Below are positions 30,631-41,765 of a stretch of DNA of 64,000 nt, one piece after another. Origin of the DNA: Antedon mediterranea. Its lineage: Eukaryota; Echinodermata; Crinoidea; Comatulida; Antedonidae. Every line of letters begins with the position of its first letter. Within the stretch, counting starts at the first letter, position 1. The stretch is from assembly GCF_964355755.1 (NCBI RefSeq), contig NC_092673.1, forward strand, positions 16,559,001-16,623,000, written 5' to 3'. A program made the translations under genes and the position numbers. The notes beneath the pieces are model-generated. The model saw only the letters and a program-made list of their open reading frames with translations. It did not search any database and had not been told where the DNA came from.

Positions 30631-31571
30631 GTTAACTACACGCGTTGTCAACAAACAACGAAACCGATGAATGATTGTCGATTATACTGATGTGTATGTG
30701 TGGTGCGCGCTTTAAAATTCGTATTGAATATATCGTGCCTTCTCTTCCTCCTACCCGGCTTAATTTGCGTATGGTTTTCGAATGATGATCATGAAACACA
30801 CAAACGGGTGTAATTCCATCGTTAGTTACTTTAGTGTTACAATAAAACCGTCTCTCGGCAATATGATGGAAATAAGCGTCACTGTCGGTAAATGTATACA
30901 CCGGTCCCAAAGAGTCAGGGTCAATTACTTTTTTTTAAGAAATATGTTTAATGTGTATTATTATTATTATAGTTTAATATAAGCGTATTTTATAAATTTA
31001 ATCTCCATTGATTCTATCATCATATTTTAAAATCAAAATGCTATGTTTTAAATTCTATTTGGGTTTCTCTCTCTCTCTCTCTCTCTCTCCCTCTCCCTCT
31101 CCTTCTCTCCTTATTAATTTAGATTCGACTATGTAGAAACGGAATTTAATTTCCAAATTAAAACACTGCATTGTAACAATATTATAATCGGTCTGCTTTT
31201 CTTTTATCGATGATGACAATAGAAATAAGGGTAGGGCGTGTGTATGTATCACCGCCGGTCAGTGTACACACCAGGTCACAAAGCTTTAAAGAAATATTTT
31301 TAATTGTTATCCCGAATATGTGTGTTAGAGTAATTCGTTTTGGTATATAATCATTTTGGTATACTAACAATTTGAACAAGCTGCCTCTACGCGCCTAGTC
31401 GTAAATCCAATCCTAGATTCTATATTTACCGATATTGCGCCCCCTATATAGTTTTTGATAAATTACTAATAATGTTATGGTATCGATAGATTGTAAGCCA
31501 GCTGAATGGTTAGTTCTTGAGTCTCGTAATGTAACGCTGTAGCATTAGGCTAGGGTTCGAGAATTGATTTG

Positions 31572-31606
<35 letters not shown>

Positions 31607-32645
31607 TAATATTTGTTTTACTCACCATCTTCTTTATTGACCATAGTTAAGGTTAACTACACGCGATTTGTCAACAAACAACGAAACCGATGAATGATTG
31701 TCGATTACACTGATGTGTATGTGTGGTGCGCGCTTTTAAATTCGTATTGAATATATCGTGCCTCCTCTTCCTCCTACCCGGCTTAATTTGCGTATGGTTT
31801 TCGAATGATGATCATGAAATACACAAACGGGTGTAATTCCATCGTTAGTTACTTTAGTGTTTCAATAAAACCGTCTCTGCAATATCATGGAAATAAGCGT
31901 CACTGTCGGTAAATGTATACACCGGTCCCAAAGAGTCAGGGTCAATTAATTTTTTAAAGAAATATGTTTAATGTGTATTATTATTATTATTATAGTTTAA
32001 TATATTAAGCGTATTTTATAAATTTCATCTCCATCGATTCTACCATCACATTTTAAAATCAAAATGCTATGTTTTAAATTCTATCTAGGTTTCTCTCTCT
32101 CTCTCTCTCTCTCTCTCCTTCTCTCCTTATTAATTTGGATTCGACTATGTAGAAACGGAATCTTCTCTCCCTCTCCTTCTCTCCTTATTAATTTGGATTC
32201 GACTATGTAGAAACGGAATTTAATTTCCAAATTAAAACACTGCATTGTAACAATATTATAATCGGTCTGCTTTTCTTTCATCGATGATGACAATAGAAAT
32301 AAGGGTAGGGCGTGTGTATGTATCACCGCCGGTCAGTGTACACACCAGGTCACAAAGCTTTAAAGAAATATTTTTAATTGTTATCCCGAATATGTGTGTT
32401 AGAGTAATTCGTTTTGATATATAATCATTTTGGTATACTAACAATTTGAACAAGCTGCCTCTACGCGCCTAGTCGTAAATCCAATCCTAGATTCTATATT
32501 TACCGATATTGCGCCCCCTATATAGTTTTTGATAAATTACTAATAATGTTATGGTATCGATAGATTGTAAGCCAGCTGAATGGTTAGTTCTTGAGTCTCG
32601 TAATGTAACGCTGTAGCATTAGGCTAGGGTTCGAGAATTGATTTG

Positions 32646-32702
<57 letters not shown>

Positions 32703-33678
32703 ATATTTGTTTTACTCACCATCTTCTTTATTGACCATAGTTAAGGTTAACTACACGCGATTTGTCAACAAACAACGAAACCGATGAATGATTGTCGATT
32801 ACACTGATGTGTATGTGTGGTGCGCGCTTTTAAATTCGTATTGAATATATCGTGCCTCCTCTTCCTCCTACCCTGCTTAATTTGCGTATGGTTTTCGAAT
32901 GATGATCATGAAATACACAAACGGGTGTAATTCCATCGTTAGTTATTTTAGTGTTTCAATAAAACCGTCTCTGCAATATGATGGAAATAAGCGTCACTGT
33001 CGGTTAATGTATACACCGGTCCCAAAGAGTCAGGGTCAATTACTTTTTTTTTAGAAATATGTTTAATGTGTATTATTATTATTATAGTTTAATATAAGCG
33101 TATTTTATAAATTTCATCTCCATCGATTCTATAATCATATTTTAAAATCAAAATGCTATGTTTTAAATTCTATCTAGGTTTCTCTCTCTCTCTCTCTCTG
33201 CCCCTCTCCTTCTCTGCTTATTAATTTGGATTCGACTATGTAGAAACGGAATTTAGATTCCAAATTAAAACACTGCATTGTAACAATATTATAATCGGTC
33301 TGCATTGCTTTTATCGATGATGACAATAGAAATAAGGGTAGGGCGTGTGCATGTATCACCGTCGGTCAGTGTACGCACCAGGTCACAAAGCTTTAAAGAA
33401 ATATTTTTAATTGTTATCCCGAATATGTGTGATAGAGTGATTCGTTTCGATATATAATCATTTTGGTATACTAACAATTTGAACCTGCTGCCTCTACGCG
33501 CCCAGTCGTAAATCCAATCCTAGATTCTATATTTACCGATATTAAGCCCCTATATAGTTTTTGATAAATTACTAATAATGTTATGGTATCGATAGATTGT
33601 AAGCCAGCTGAATGGTTAGTTCTTGAGTCTCGTAATGTAACGCTGTAGCATTAGGCTAGGGTTCGAGAATTGATTTGA

Positions 33679-33709
<31 letters not shown>

Positions 33710-36325
33710 TTAATATTTGTTTTACTCACCATCTTCTTTATTGACCATAGTTAAGGTTAACTACACGCGATTTGTCAACAAACAACGAAACCGATGAATG
33801 ATTGTCGATTACACTGATGTGTATGTGTGGTGCGCGCTTTTAAATTCGTATTGAATATATCGTGCCTCCTCTTCCTCCTACCCTGCTTAATTTGCGTAGA
33901 GTTTTCGCATGATGATCATTAAACACACAAACGGGTGTAATTCCATCGTTAGTTACTTTAGTGTTTCAATAAAACCGTCTCGGCAATATGATGGAAATAA
34001 GCGACACCGTCGGTAAATGTATACACCGGTCCCAAAGAGTCAGGGTCAATTAATTTTTTTAATAAATATGTTTAATGTGTATTATTATTATTATTATAGT
34101 TTAATATATTAAGCGTATTTTATAAATTTCATCTCCATTGATTCTATCATTCGTTTCGATATATAATCATTTGGTATACTAACAATTTCAACCAGCTGCC
34201 TCTACGCGCCTAGTCGTGTGTCTGTATCACCGTCGGTCAGTGTATACACCGGTCACCGGAACCGGTCACAAAGCTTTAAAGAAATATTTTTAATTGTTGT
34301 CCCGAATATGTGTGATAGAGTAATTCGTTTCGATATATAATCATTTTGGTATACTAACAATTTGAACAAGCTTCCTCTACGCGCCTAGTCGTAAATCCAA
34401 TCCTATAGATTCTATATTTACCGATATTGCGCCCCTATATAGTTTTTGATAAATTACTAATACTGTTAGGGTATTGATAGATTGTAAGCCAGCTGAATGG
34501 TTAGTTCTTGAGTCTCGTTATGTAACGCTGTAGCCTTAGGCTAGGGTTCGAGAATTTATTTGATACATATATATATTTTTTTAATATTTGTTTTACTCAC
34601 CATCTTCTTTATTGACCATAGTTAAGGTTAACTACACGCGATTTGTCAACAAACAACGAAACCGATGAATGATTGTCGATTACACTGATGTGTATGTGTG
34701 GTGCGCGCTTTTAAATTCGTATTGAATATATCGTGCCTCCTCTTCCTCCTACACTGCATAATTTATGCGTATGGTTTTTGAATGATGATCATGAAACACA
34801 CAAACGGGTGTAATTCCATCGTAAGTTACTTTAGTGTTTCAATAAAACCGTCTCTGCAATATCATGGAAATAAGCGTCACTGTCGGTAAATGTATACACC
34901 GGTCCCAAAGAGTCAGGGTCAATTAATTTTTTTAAGAAATATGTTTAATGTGTATTATTATTATTATAGTTTAATATATTAAGCGTATTTTATAAATTTC
35001 ATCTCCATCGATTCTATCATCACATTTTAAAATCAAAATGCTATGTTTTAAATTCTATTTAGGTTTCTCTCCCTCTCCTTCTCTCCTTATTAATTTAGAT
35101 TCGACTATGTAGAAACGGAATTTAATTTTCAAATTAAAACACTGCATTGTAACAATATTATAATCGGTCTGCATTGCTTTTATCGATGATTACAATAGAA
35201 ATGCGGGTAGGGCGTGTGCATGTATCACCGTCGGTCAGTGTACACACCAGGTCACAAAGCTTTAAAGAAATATTTTTAATTGTTATCCCGAATATGTGTG
35301 TTAGAGTGATTCGTTTCGATATATAATCATTTTGGTATACTAACAATTTCAACCAGCTGCCTCTACGCGCCTAGTCATAAATCCAATCCGATATTGCGCC
35401 CCTATATAGTTTTTGATAAATTACTAATAATGTTATGGTATCGATAGATGGTAAGCCAGCTGAATGGTTAGTTGTTGAGTCTCGTAATGTAACGCTGTAG
35501 CATTAGGCTAGGGTTCGAGAATTGATTTGATACACACACATATATATATATATATATATTTAATATTTGTTTTACTCACCATCTTCTTTATTGACCATAG
35601 TTAAGGTTAACTACACGCGATTTGTCAACAAACAACGAAACCGATGAATGATTGTCGATTACACTGATGTGTATGTGTGGTGCGCGCTTTTAAATTCGTA
35701 TTGAATATATCGTGCCTCCTCTTCCTCCTACCCTGTTTAAATTTGCGTATGGTTTTCGAATGATGATCAATGATTCAATAAAACCGTCTCGGCAATATGA
35801 TGGATATAAGCGACACCGTCGGTAAATGTATACACCGGTCCCAAAGAGTCAGGGTCAATTAATTTTTTAAAGAAATATGTTTAATGTGTATTATTATTAT
35901 TATTATAGTTTAATATATTAAGCGTATTTTATGAATTTCATCTCCATCGATTCTATCATTCGTTTCGATATATAATCATTTGGTATACTAACAATTTCAA
36001 CCAGCTGCCTCTACGCGCCTAGTCGTGTGTCTGTATCACCGTCGGTCAGTGTATACACCGGTCACCGGAACCGGTCACAAAGCTTTAAAGAAATATTTTT
36101 AATTGTTATCCCGAATATGTGTGATAGAGTAATTCGTTTTGATATATAATCATTTTGGTATACTAACAATTTGAACAAGCTTCCTCTGCGCGCCTAGTCG
36201 TAAATCCAATCCTAGATTCTATATTTACCGATATTGCGCCCCTATATAGTTTTTGATAAATTACTAATACTGTTATGGTATCGATAGATTGTAAGCCAGC
36301 TGAATGGTTAGTTCTTGAGTCTCAT
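30631..36325 (+). repeat. Tandem array of six ~0.7-1.1-kb units
   Basis: Each unit begins at GGTTAACTACACGCG: near 30631, 31651, 32745, 33755, 34625 and 35605. Units contain the same blocks in order: a CpG-rich start, a GTATACACCGGTCCCAAAG block, TC-rich run, a GTCACAAAGCTTTAAAG block, a TTAGGCTAGGGTTCGAGAATT block and a TA run before the next unit. Some units lack the TC block. Short minus-strand ORFs (e.g. 31182-31379, 32256-32453, 33289-33477) recur in the units but start at different codons and are broken in others, so they are not called as genes. Confidence 0.9.
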
Positions 36326-36395
36326 CATTTTCTTAGAGGAATGTTTTTTTTTTTTTTCCTTTGTTTTTTTAAATGAAAATATAACTTCAAGTCAA

Positions 36396-36680
36396 TGATA
36401 ACAACAGCGCGCTTCATTGTTAAGCATTCAGGTAGACCATCATGATAACAGCGCGCTTCATTGTTAAGCATTCAGGTAGACCATCATGATAACAGCGCGC
36501 TTCATTGTTAAGCATTCAGGAAGACCATCATGATAATCAGCGCGCTTCATTGTTAAGCATTCAGGTAGACCATCATGATAACAGCGCGCTTCATTGTTAA
36601 GCATTCAGGAAGACCATCATGATAATCAGCGCGCTTCATTGTTAAGCATTCAGGTAGACCATCATGATAACAGCGCGGCG
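36396..36680 (+). repeat. 44-45-bp satellite, six full copies and a partial
   Basis: The unit GCGCGCTTCATTGTTAAGCA plus TTCAGGTAGACCATCATGATAACA repeats at 36406, 36451, 36495, 36540, 36584 and 36629, with a broken copy at 36673. Units differ only at GGTAG/GGAAG and AACA/AATCA, which partly alternate. It directly abuts the 1-kb array. Confidence 0.9.
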
Positions 36681-37042
36681 CTTTATCGGAAAATTTTTCC
36701 TAGAATCGGTAGTATACATTTTTATTTTATTCGATGAGAAGTGTATAATAATTACGCGATGTTATTTCTTTCAGTAAACATACTATCTGTACATAATCAT
36801 TATAAAGTGCGCGTTTATCAATGGTATTCTTGCATGTGTAATGATTAAAACAGAGAACGAGACGGCTAAATTTCATTCGTTTTATTGGCAACACACACAC
36901 ACACACAAAATATATATTAAAAAAAAACTCACACGTATACAATGTAATTTATATAAGACCATAAACATAATATGAATGCACGGAGGTATGGTATGAAATC
37001 ATTTTTTTTTTTTTTATATATACATATTTACATATTATTAGT
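36681..37042. other. Intergenic, nothing recognised
   Basis: AT-rich with CA and poly-T runs. It is the 3' flank of the primase-helicase gene. Confidence 0.4.
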
Positions 37043-40000
37043 TCATAACGTTTGTTTTGAGCACGTACACGGTGAAAGTTTCTTTTCACCAGTCTTGTAA
37101 ACCAGTGGTCTGAATGCGTGCAGTTTGTCCTTTTCTATAATTGCATCTTCTACGAGTCTTATGTGGCGTAAATAAGTGTCCACGTCGTGTCCAAATCGTT
37201 CTCTCAGTTTAATCTCCGTACCATCGGACAACATTCTAATCCATGCTTTTCGTCGTTGAACGTGCGACGGTTCGGCTTCAAGAAATTGCGGTTCTTCTAA
37301 CTTGAATCTTAATCTATCACGATCTACTACCTCGGTTGTTGGATTTCGAAGTGTTTGTGTCAGATACGGATTTTTACACTTGTGTACCGGTAGACTACCG
37401 CCGTTCTTTTCGGCCAATTGCTGAATGTCTAACGTCTGAAACACATCTCTTGTACTACGATCCACGTACATGATGGTTTTACGTTCAGTCATATTTTTAA
37501 ACACGCACTTTTCCAATACACTCTTGATCATTGATTCGCCGGCTTTCACTTTGTAATGCTTACACGCGTCTTCCAATGAATTCAACGTCAACAGATTTAC
37601 GTGAAAGAATACGTTCGGTGGTGGTGTTTCCGAGATGATCGAAGAAGAATTGATCAAGTGTCTCAAGTCGTTTGTTAGCAAATTCACACCGTTTCTCAGC
37701 TCATCCGCCTCGAACTCGTCATTTACCAGAACGCGTATTCGATTACCTCGGCACGCGTTTTTATCTTCGAGCACAACCTTTGTGCACAATTCGAGTATTT
37801 TTTTCAAACGTCTATGTTGTGGCAAAAAGACGCTAACGTGTACCATAAAGGCTCGAGCGTTCGACGTTTCCAATACCAATCTGCACGTGTGATCGTTGTT
37901 CATCACCGGCGGTGGCATCGGTAGTCTATCTCTGCTACCGTCATATGATCTGCATTTCAACACCCTTAAACTGTCGGCAATCTCTTTCACGTCAACACCG
38001 ACCGCAATTGATCCGTTTTCGTCGCAGTCTCCACTCACACACGATTGGATTGCGAGTTTCCTAACGTACGCCAGTCGGGTCTCGTGAAAATCTAAATTTA
38101 TTTTTATCCAGTATCTTTCTTCGTTGGTAAACTTTTTCGGCACCGATCCTAGATAATTGATGCTGGATTTGGGATCTTGAGAGTTTGACTGGCCCCAGTA
38201 CATATGTCGAGCGAAGACGGGCAAATGAGACAAGAAGCGTGCGGCTTGTGTAAGTTTTCCATTGAGCATAACGTATATGTAATGTTTTCCCCTGTACTGT
38301 TTTGCATTGCACATTCCTGCCATCATCACGTCCGATATTTCACGGTACTCGTTTGCATGTGACGAAAGATGAGCTTCCGTTGCCTCGCTACATTTGAACA
38401 GAAGCTGTTTTTGTCCGTTATCGTCCATTTTTCGAAACAACTTACTCCGTCCACTGTGCATAGCCAACAATATTTCCTTACATTGTTTGCGAGCAACACC
38501 CGTTTTGCGCTCTAAAATGGACAGAAGCGCCTCTTCGCTCCTGCACGTCAATTCAAAGTAAGTTTCACCATCTCGATGAACGGGATCATGAGAAGGATCA
38601 ATCAACTGATCCGCTATCGTTCTCACGATTATCAGTTCGTTCTGTGGCATCGGACACATTAACGAAAATGCAAACAAAATATCAGCAGGATCCGGCTGCG
38701 CCTCGGACATTACCATGTCGTGTAGTCGCTTCATGTCCTGTTGCATCAGCCACCGTTGATGTTTGGCTATGATTCTTGAATTGAGACAACAAGTGTTCTC
38801 GTTCGGTAATCGAGGTGTATTGGCGTGCAGACTTTGTAACGGACAGCCGTTCACTTGAATCACTGCATTGTGAAAGGCGCACAAACGTGCCAGGTCGATG
38901 AGTTTATTGATGGTTCTAGTTTCTGTGGCGAATCCGAATCGGACTCCTTGCCTTTCCAATTCGACAGATATTCTATCGCAAGTCAACAGTAGCATACGAT
39001 CGTCTTTGTACGAATCTCCTTCCGATCGACGTGGATACAGACCGCACTCTGCCAACCGTACATGTTCCATTACTTTGTGGCGCAGAGCGCCGAATTGCGT
39101 TCGAATTTTTAAACGATCCAATTCCTTCTCGTATCCCTCCATTTTCTTGGGCACGTTGACAACACCACTGGGTGCCACGTCAAAAGTGACAACTCGTTCG
39201 TTTAACGAGTTACACAAGTTTTTTTCGTTCATGGCCATTATGGTGGCATTATCGCAAACGTTGATTACGGTTCGAACACCGTGTCGAGTGGTTCCCGTGT
39301 TCGGATCCGTTACCTTCTCGGTTCGTTCGGTGCGCGTACAGCCGGAATCGAGTTCCTCTTTCATTATTGCCGCTTCTTGACTGCTTTCAATTGACAACGG
39401 ATTCTTATCGCTTTTAGATCCAGACGACGGTGGCACAAATTCGTTCATGAAGCGTATTTTTTTTGAATTTTTGTACTTTCGCTCATTATCGACGAGCACG
39501 GCTTTCTGTGTTCGGTAAGTAACGTCGTCTGAGTAAGCGTTACCGATTACAGATTTAGCGGCTACCATCACAGACGTTTTACCCGTACCGGGAGGTCCAA
39601 CCAGAATGGCGTGCATGGCCATCGCATCGTGTGGGCATACGATACGTATAGCCGACAGTAAAATGTACAAAAGTTCACCTTTAGCGTTAGACACACCGGC
39701 CACATTACCTATCAGAGCCACCATGTTCAAAAGATATCGATAACCTATCGATATTTTCACGTCAGTTTCCTCTTCGTATACGAATGGAACAAAACTGCCG
39801 TCACTGTGTCTAGACGCGTTCATACACCAACCCTTCATCTCGTTATCCCACATATCGGCATACGATTGCGTTATTACTTCGCTCATTTGCACGTGTCTTC
39901 CCATATGCACTTGCGTGTACATGTCAAAGAAAATTTTGCCGACAGTCTTGTCACGGTATCTTTCCGGAGTCAATTGCAAATTGTGAAAAATCTTTCTCAT

Positions 40001-41398
40001 CATCACTATGCCCGGATTCTTTGCCGTGTATTTTTCACCGTATAAATGCCTATTAAGAAAAAAAAAAAAACAAAAAACAAAACGAAAACAATTATAAATC
40101 AAAAGTAAAACACGCACACTACAATTTGTGTTGTGGTGATGATGATGATGATGATGATGATTATAAAATACGTACCTCGAGTCTATGGTCACTTCGTTCT
40201 GATTCTGGTTGGTTACATACAGTTTTCCGATTGCCGAAATTTTGTCTTCGTCCAATTGCGCTGCATCATCGCGCATAGCGTGAACAAACAATTTTGTATT
40301 ACCAATGTTCGTATCACTTTCAAGTGCAGGAAAGTGTCTTTTCAAAAAATAATTCGCCTCGTACATGTGAGGTTCCAATATCCACGCTTTCATATGTTGG
40401 AAGCTTACACAACGACTATCGCCTTCGTTCATTATAACTCTCGGATCAATCTGTTGCAAAGACAGTTTAAGAGTCGGAGGTAGATTCAATTCTTTGTCGG
40501 CAATTGTCATCAACTGATCGAGAGTTAGCGCATTACTCGATTCATTTGCAATCAAACGTGTCAGCTCACGTCGATGAGTTGCACGTCTAGATGACGAAAA
40601 AAGAGTCTTTGGTGTAAACAGATCTGCGCGCTTTTGCCACGCCTCTGCTGTATCTTGTTCTCTAACAGTCGGGGGCAATCGATTGCCTTCGATTTTCGGT
40701 ATGTCTAAACAGAAATATTTTTCAATGCTTCTTTCAAAATCCCCGAGCACTGTCACGTGTGGAACATAGCTATTTATCTTGGTTCGTTTCATTTGCGACG
40801 TTCCACGACCCAATCGGCAATCGAAATGTTTAAATGCATATTTTATTGTCGCCGTTGCTGAATCGTTTCGTTTACGTTTTGTCTTTTTACGTTTCGGTTC
40901 ATTATCATCATCATCGTCGTCATCATCATCATCATCATCATCAAGATCGTTGTCGGAAAACATTTCGCATCGGACGTCTGTCAAGAATGTTGTGTCCCAT
41001 GCTGGCAGGTATCCGTTGTTTATCAACAGTATGGACTTGACAACGTACTGTAACATTTTGTGCAAACGTCGTGGGAAGATCAACCAGAACACGTAACCGC
41101 ACGACACCTTACCCCGAACCGTTTCATCCACGATGCGACTAGGTTCAATAAGAGAGCACACCAGTGCGTGCTGTTCATCGTTGCAGTGCAACTGTAACGC
41201 TTTTCTCAACAACACCATCATCATTATGTACGTATGCGGGGAGCAATTGCGCAGCGAGTTTGTCGGTATTTCAAACGATTTCAACTCGACGCACATGATG
41301 TGCATGGGTTCACCAAACACAATATCGTCCGTAATTCGACTGCCCGGCCATAATTCACATGGCAGTAGATCATCGGCTGTACTCTCAGATTTACTCAT
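37043..41398 (-). CDS. D5-like primase / SF3 helicase with one intron
   Basis: The gene runs from ATG 41398 (MSKSES) to a stop at 37043. An intron at 40175-40050 (126 nt) has GTACGT at the donor and a long pyrimidine tract before TTAATAG at the acceptor. It is a multiple of three without a stop, so the unspliced frame also stays open, but the 42 residues it would add (poly-His then hydrophobic) do not look like protein. Spliced length 1409 aa. The helicase part has Walker A GPPGTGKT (about residue 557), an acidic KIRFMNEF strand, motif C ATIMAMNE and a following Arg in NERVVTFDV, which is the SF3/D5 pattern. The N-terminal 230 residues may be a primase-polymerase domain (YVFWLIFPRRL; GRGTSQMKRTKINSYVP), less certain. 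A 13-Asp run and a KRKKTKRKR stretch sit near residues 157-180. It would act with DNA polymerase in replication. Confidence 0.82.
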   Translation of the reverse strand: MSKSESTADDLLPCELWPGSRITDDIVFGEPMHIMCVELKSFEIPTNSLRNCSPHTYIMMMVLLRKALQLHCNDEQHALVCSLIEPSRIVDETVRGKVSCGYVFWLIFPRRLHKMLQYVVKSILLINNGYLPAWDTTFLTDVRCEMFSDNDLDDDDDDDDDDDDDNEPKRKKTKRKRNDSATATIKYAFKHFDCRLGRGTSQMKRTKINSYVPHVTVLGDFERSIEKYFCLDIPKIEGNRLPPTVREQDTAEAWQKRADLFTPKTLFSSSRRATHRRELTRLIANESSNALTLDQLMTIADKELNLPPTLKLSLQQIDPRVIMNEGDSRCVSFQHMKAWILEPHMYEANYFLKRHFPALESDTNIGNTKLFVHAMRDDAAQLDEDKISAIGKLYVTNQNQNEVTIDSRYVFYNHHHHHHHHHNTNCSVRVLLLIYNCFRFVFCFFFFLNRHLYGEKYTAKNPGIVMMRKIFHNLQLTPERYRDKTVGKIFFDMYTQVHMGRHVQMSEVITQSYADMWDNEMKGWCMNASRHSDGSFVPFVYEEETDVKISIGYRYLLNMVALIGNVAGVSNAKGELLYILLSAIRIVCPHDAMAMHAILVGPPGTGKTSVMVAAKSVIGNAYSDDVTYRTQKAVLVDNERKYKNSKKIRFMNEFVPPSSGSKSDKNPLSIESSQEAAIMKEELDSGCTRTERTEKVTDPNTGTTRHGVRTVINVCDNATIMAMNEKNLCNSLNERVVTFDVAPSGVVNVPKKMEGYEKELDRLKIRTQFGALRHKVMEHVRLAECGLYPRRSEGDSYKDDRMLLLTCDRISVELERQGVRFGFATETRTINKLIDLARLCAFHNAVIQVNGCPLQSLHANTPRLPNENTCCLNSRIIAKHQRWLMQQDMKRLHDMVMSEAQPDPADILFAFSLMCPMPQNELIIVRTIADQLIDPSHDPVHRDGETYFELTCRSEEALLSILERKTGVARKQCKEILLAMHSGRSKLFRKMDDNGQKQLLFKCSEATEAHLSSHANEYREISDVMMAGMCNAKQYRGKHYIYVMLNGKLTQAARFLSHLPVFARHMYWGQSNSQDPKSSINYLGSVPKKFTNEERYWIKINLDFHETRLAYVRKLAIQSCVSGDCDENGSIAVGVDVKEIADSLRVLKCRSYDGSRDRLPMPPPVMNNDHTCRLVLETSNARAFMVHVSVFLPQHRRLKKILELCTKVVLEDKNACRGNRIRVLVNDEFEADELRNGVNLLTNDLRHLINSSSIISETPPPNVFFHVNLLTLNSLEDACKHYKVKAGESMIKSVLEKCVFKNMTERKTIMYVDRSTRDVFQTLDIQQLAEKNGGSLPVHKCKNPYLTQTLRNPTTEVVDRDRLRFKLEEPQFLEAEPSHVQRRKAWIRMLSDGTEIKLRERFGHDVDTYLRHIRLVEDAIIEKDKLHAFRPLVYKTGEKKLSPCTCSKQTL

Positions 41399-41660
41399 TT
41401 TCAACAACCGCGCGACTTTAACTAAACATTAAAAATACACAATCTTGCCTCTTATATATTCACAATCACATACGTTGATATTTTCCAAGGTGGACATCGA
41501 TTAGACAGTGTACAACTTACCAGGAGATAATACTCATGCCTATTAATTATGCATAAACTTTTGAAGGTCATCGTCTTTTCAATTCGCAAGGAAGTCTTTT
41601 ATTTAGAAACGTTCAATGCCAACGATTCAATTGTATACACACATAATTCACTTTGCTAGC

Positions 41661-41752
41661 AGTATATATAGCCTACACACACTTCAGTGAAGCAGTATCC
41701 TACACACACTTCAGTGAAGCAGTATCCTACACACACTTCAGTGAAGCAGTAT
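41661..41752 (+). promoter_or_regulatory. TATA box and three 27-bp direct repeats before the six-exon gene
   Basis: GTATATATAG at 41662-41671 is a good TATA box about 100 bp before the ATG at 41766. It is followed by three exact copies of CCTACACACACTTCAGTGAA plus GCAGTAT (41672-41752), which would fall in the 5' untranslated region. Confidence 0.5.
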
Positions 41753-41765
41753 ATACTAACTAATA

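Noticed and set aside
30632-30910. 92-aa ORF at the start of the 1-kb array
   Set aside because: It begins at TTG, has no ATG in good position, and its counterparts in the other units are frame-broken.
31055-35352. Recurring 60-80-aa minus-strand ORFs in the tandem units
   Set aside because: They overlap TC runs or repeat blocks, use different starts, and are absent from some units.
36396-36680. Regular 44-bp spacing resembling a CRISPR array
   Set aside because: There are no unique spacers; the whole unit is repeated, and the surrounding DNA is eukaryotic.
40051-40174. Poly-His plus hydrophobic segment as a real part of the primase-helicase
   Set aside because: It is bounded by strong splice sites and is better explained as a 126-nt intron.
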